This document shows positions 60,784 to 64,000 of a DNA stretch of 64,000 bases, piece by piece. The translations under genes and the position numbers were made by a program. Source of the DNA: Dasyornis broadbenti (Eukaryota; Chordata; Aves; Passeriformes; Dasyornithidae); NCBI GenBank assembly GCA_013397935.1, contig VZRN01003456.1, positions 463,941 through 527,940 on the forward strand, given 5' to 3'. A model generated the notes under the pieces. The model was not told the DNA's origin, ran no database searches, and saw only the letters and a program-made list of their open reading frames with translations. The stretch's first letter is position 1, and every line of letters starts with the position of its first letter.

Positions 60784-63700
60784 AGGATTTTAAGTCTCTC
60801 CTGCTCAAATACTCTTTAAAATTGTTAATGTTTCCGATATTTTCAAATTTTGAGTATGCACCCATTATCCTGCTTTTCCTTATTTGGGGTTTTTCCTTTG
60901 TTGTTTTTCTTTTTAGGTCCAAATATTTGTCTTTCAGAGGTCTCAGAGTTTCAAGTCTTGAAATCCTTTAGTTTCCTACACATAGGATCTTTGATGAACT
61001 TAACTGTCCTATTGCTTGTGGAGAAAACAATTTAAGGAATAGTTTTTATTAATATCAGCATTGAAAGCTGAAACCTGAAGTCATGCCTATATCTTTTATT
61101 ACTTATAGAGTACTTTCCATAGGTAGCTTATTTAATTTAAAATTTTATAAGGTGTACCTTTTTTGTTTTGATTTTAATTAATTTTAAATTATTTAATATT
61201 ACATCTAATAGTACCATGTTTTTTAAAAATTACCTTTAAAACATTGGGTTTTTTCTTTGTGTGCCCTTCTTTCTCCTCCACTCCTTTCTGTTTTCAATAC
61301 ACACACTGCACAAACCACTGGTATATCATAATTCATTCTCTCACAGCTCATTCTCAGTACGATGTTTTGGTAGAACTCACAGTGGGTAGAATTTTGAGCT
61401 GGATTTATCTTCCACACAAGAGAATCATAATAGTTCTATATTTTAAGAAGGGAAGAAAAAAGCCCTATAAAGTGCATCATTCTGCAATGCATTGTTTCTG
61501 TACATTGAATTTATGACTGTGAGAAGGAAATCACTTGTGTTATACAGGTATTCTATTGTGTGCATTTAAAAATTTAATTCAGTCCCTACTGTGCTATTTG
61601 TTTTACTTAACTGTTTTCATGAACTTTGCGTATTTCAGGTCTATATTTCCTTACCTTATCTCTATTATGAACCGTTTGCTTCACCCATTTTCCTCTTTCA
61701 AAAGTGTAGAGAAAAGAATCTAAGCATCTTCTTTTTTTTTTTTTTCCCTTTTCTCATCTAAGTATAGTTGCATGGCAGATTGTTTAGACTAAAAAGGATG
61801 TGTTAATTTTTATCTTCATGTTGTGTGTATGAACTATGTTAGTAATAAGTACTGTTTTCTGAAACATGAAATGCTTTCTTTAGAGAAGATTTAAAAATGT
61901 TTGTGCAACAGGATGAAATTTTCTTTAACTAGAAGAGTACAATCATAGACTTAAGAGGACACAACTAGAAAATACTTGCAATAAATAGATCAGGTTTTTT
62001 GATGATCAAAATTGAAAGACTACATTGTTTGACATCATAATGCATTCATTCTTATGTTATTGTTTTCACTTTTAAGAAATCTAGAGAAGGCATAATTCCT
62101 AGGAATTGATGTGGCATGTTGATGTGAATTGACTCTTTGTAGATTTTTTTATAATGCTTTTTATCATTCCTTTGTGAGAATTTTAAATTGTAAGCTGCCA
62201 AAAAATGCTTACAATGTAAGAAAAATTTGAAATTAAAAAAATTATCATCTTGCATATGTTCTCATAAATATGCTTGCTCTCATAAATAGTGTCCTCCAAC
62301 TATTTATGACCCATTGAAAATTATAATAAATTATTTTTATCTTAGAAAATCACATTAATATTGGCTACAGATATATCCCTATCAATAGCCTCTATTAAAA
62401 GAATGGTTTTGTAGTTTTTGAAAATGAAATGGCTATTACAGTTACAATTGTTGGAATAAAGAAGATAGATATCTATGGGGATTTAAAAGACTGAAATCTG
62501 TAAACATTAGTATAGAAATTGTTTGCAGTGTTAACATTTACCACAGACTGAATTTTCTGTGTGTTACAATAAATCATTTCTTATTGGACGAGTGCCTGGC
62601 CTCTATTTTTCAAGTCAGTATTTTCAAGTATTAAATGTGATCACAAGGGAAAAAGATGTTTGTACCTATAGTTCATTTTAATCAAACTGATTTAAGACAA
62701 GCAAAGAGGGAAGACTTCAGGAGGCATAAAAATCTCTTCCCTGACATTTCTCTCACAGTTTTTGGTGACAGTGGGGAAAAATGTCTTCACGTTTTGGGAG
62801 AGATTTTTTTGGGAAACATTGAAAAAACTGCCTAGGAAGTGATGATGGTATCATACCTTCCTACTGTACTACTGTTGCCTTTTCATAGCAGAGATATACT
62901 GATAAAAGAAGCTGCTGTATGAAGGCAACAAGAGTTTTGGTTTGCTTGGACTGAGTGTGTGCTGCATAAGTGTGGTGTTAATGGTGCGCCATGGAGGACA
63001 AGGTAAAAAGAGTGAGTGTCTACCAAAGGGGTCCAAAATGGCCACCAAAGCAACGTGGAAGGGCTACTGAGTTGAGAGTGGCCAAATGCTCATTGCAGAA
63101 GCTGGAAGACAGTTTTTTGTTCTGCTATCTACCATCAAAGTAAGGATACTTCTCAAGGTAGGCTTTTGATCTTGGTGAGGATGATCATCTTCAGGCAGTA
63201 CTAACCAGACAAATGAATAGTGCATAATCAGTGCCTAAGGCTGTTCCTTAGAACTTAGTAATAAGTTTAGATATCTCGCAAATTTGCTGCTGAAAACAAT
63301 CTCCGTTTCACATATGTAGGCATGTGTTTCTTTAATTTTCATATACATACCAAAGTGTTTAGGTAGTGTGACCTAATTATTTGTTGCATTTTTGTCATCT
63401 CCCTCTTATGTTGATAATTTTAGAACTGCTTGGAGGGTCTGCAACAATTTTTCTAGGGGGAAAGAAAAAAAGAAATTATTTAATAAATATAGTCCGCTTG
63501 ACCTTCTTTTTGGAAAGGAGGAAATACAGCTTCTCTCTTATGCTTACCATGGCTGACGTGTAAATTGTTTTATGAGAAGTTTATGTACAAATACTCATAA
63601 ATTCTTCTGGTAGAGGAACCATATGTATGTTGAGATTTTCCATTTGTGTGGTTTGGATTTGATTTCTTTCTTATTTCTAACTAAAAACTGGTCACAAATC

Positions 63701-64000
63701 TAACTTTTTTTCCCCCTCAGATACTTCTATAATGGTTATTCCTCCATACTGTAAATGAGGGACTTTGAAAAAGGAGATTCAACTATTTTATTTTCACCTT
63801 CAGCTAGAGGGTGATGAACAGTTAGCTATGTATAGAGAACCTCCTAGAGAAAGAGAATAAAGAGACATATTGCTACAACAAAAACCTTGTTTCCTTTATA
63901 TTCTGTTGCAAATTCCATTAATTTGCCTACTGAGCACTATCATGAAAAACCAAGGAGGGAGAAATAGAAGTGTCTGATAAAAGCGGAGCTTCTGACAAAA
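60784..64000. other. AT-rich sequence without recognisable genes
   Basis: Acceptor-like tracts of high quality occur on + at 60916 ('gtttttctttttag', followed by an open frame to 61035) and 63719 ('tttttttccccctcag', then ten codons and a stop). On - there is one at about 63456 ('tttctttccccctag', then about 18 codons to a stop). None has a donor partner or recognisable content. A T-run lies at about 61731-61745. Confidence 0.5.

Noticed and set aside
62850..62905. 42-nt splice-bounded segment on the - strand (acceptor …tttatcag, donor gaag|gtatga)
   Set aside because: Stops in all three frames. Probably a chance pairing of motifs.
1..64000. Prokaryotic features (operons, CRISPR arrays, phage genes)
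   Set aside because: Interspersed avian retrotransposons, microsatellites and low coding density show vertebrate nuclear DNA. No regularly spaced repeat array was seen.

Overview
The window looks like AT-rich, gene-poor nuclear DNA from a bird, most likely a passerine. This rests on its interspersed repeats. There are five separable CR1 LINE insertions, with the avian-type 3' end motifs (the 'ctggaacaggttgcccagagaa'-type block and a 'ccttccaacc…attctgtgatt' tail). There is one ERVL-type solo LTR. There is also one short element with a tRNA-Ile-like head and a CR1-like tail, the architecture I recall for the passerine SINE TguSINE1. Recognisable interspersed repeats cover only a few per cent of the window, as usual for birds. 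No bacterial or viral genes, no rRNA and no functional tRNA were seen.

No protein-coding gene can be named with confidence. The open frames are short, scattered over both strands and without recognisable domains, so the window reads as an intergenic desert or the inside of very large introns. A few segments have exon-like structure (good acceptor, open frame, good donor), and all are low confidence. They are a possible last-exon pair on the + strand at 1562-1712, a 50-nt exon on the - strand at 12897-12946, an acceptor at 34230 that opens either a 21-nt microexon or a 97-codon terminal frame, a 78-nt phase 1-1 exon at 37193-37270, and a 30-nt microexon at 57086-57115. A zero-length acceptor/donor junction of the recursive-splicing type sits at 19165/19166.

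Layout: 1-3500 has a TATAG microsatellite, two assembly gaps, the possible 3' end of a + strand gene, and a perfect 19-bp hairpin with a UUCG loop. 3500-12100 is plain AT-rich DNA. 12480-13020 is a GC/CpG-richer patch with the - strand exon candidate. 14352-14397 is a 46-nt perfectly alternating purine/pyrimidine (Z-DNA-prone) tract. 15659-15756 holds three nested short inverted repeats. 22364-22642 is CR1, followed by a GC-richer stretch to about 22870. 23590-24800 is rich in homeodomain/POU/FOX-type motifs and may be a conserved regulatory region. 27370-27793 is the solo LTR. 34603-35087, 49673-49817 and 57633-57710 are further CR1 pieces. 53148-54180 is the oldest and longest CR1 fragment, with a broken reverse-transcriptase segment and the SINE nested in its 3' end. 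60547-60783 is an old imperfect 162-bp-period duplication. The remaining stretches are described as blocks in the feature list.
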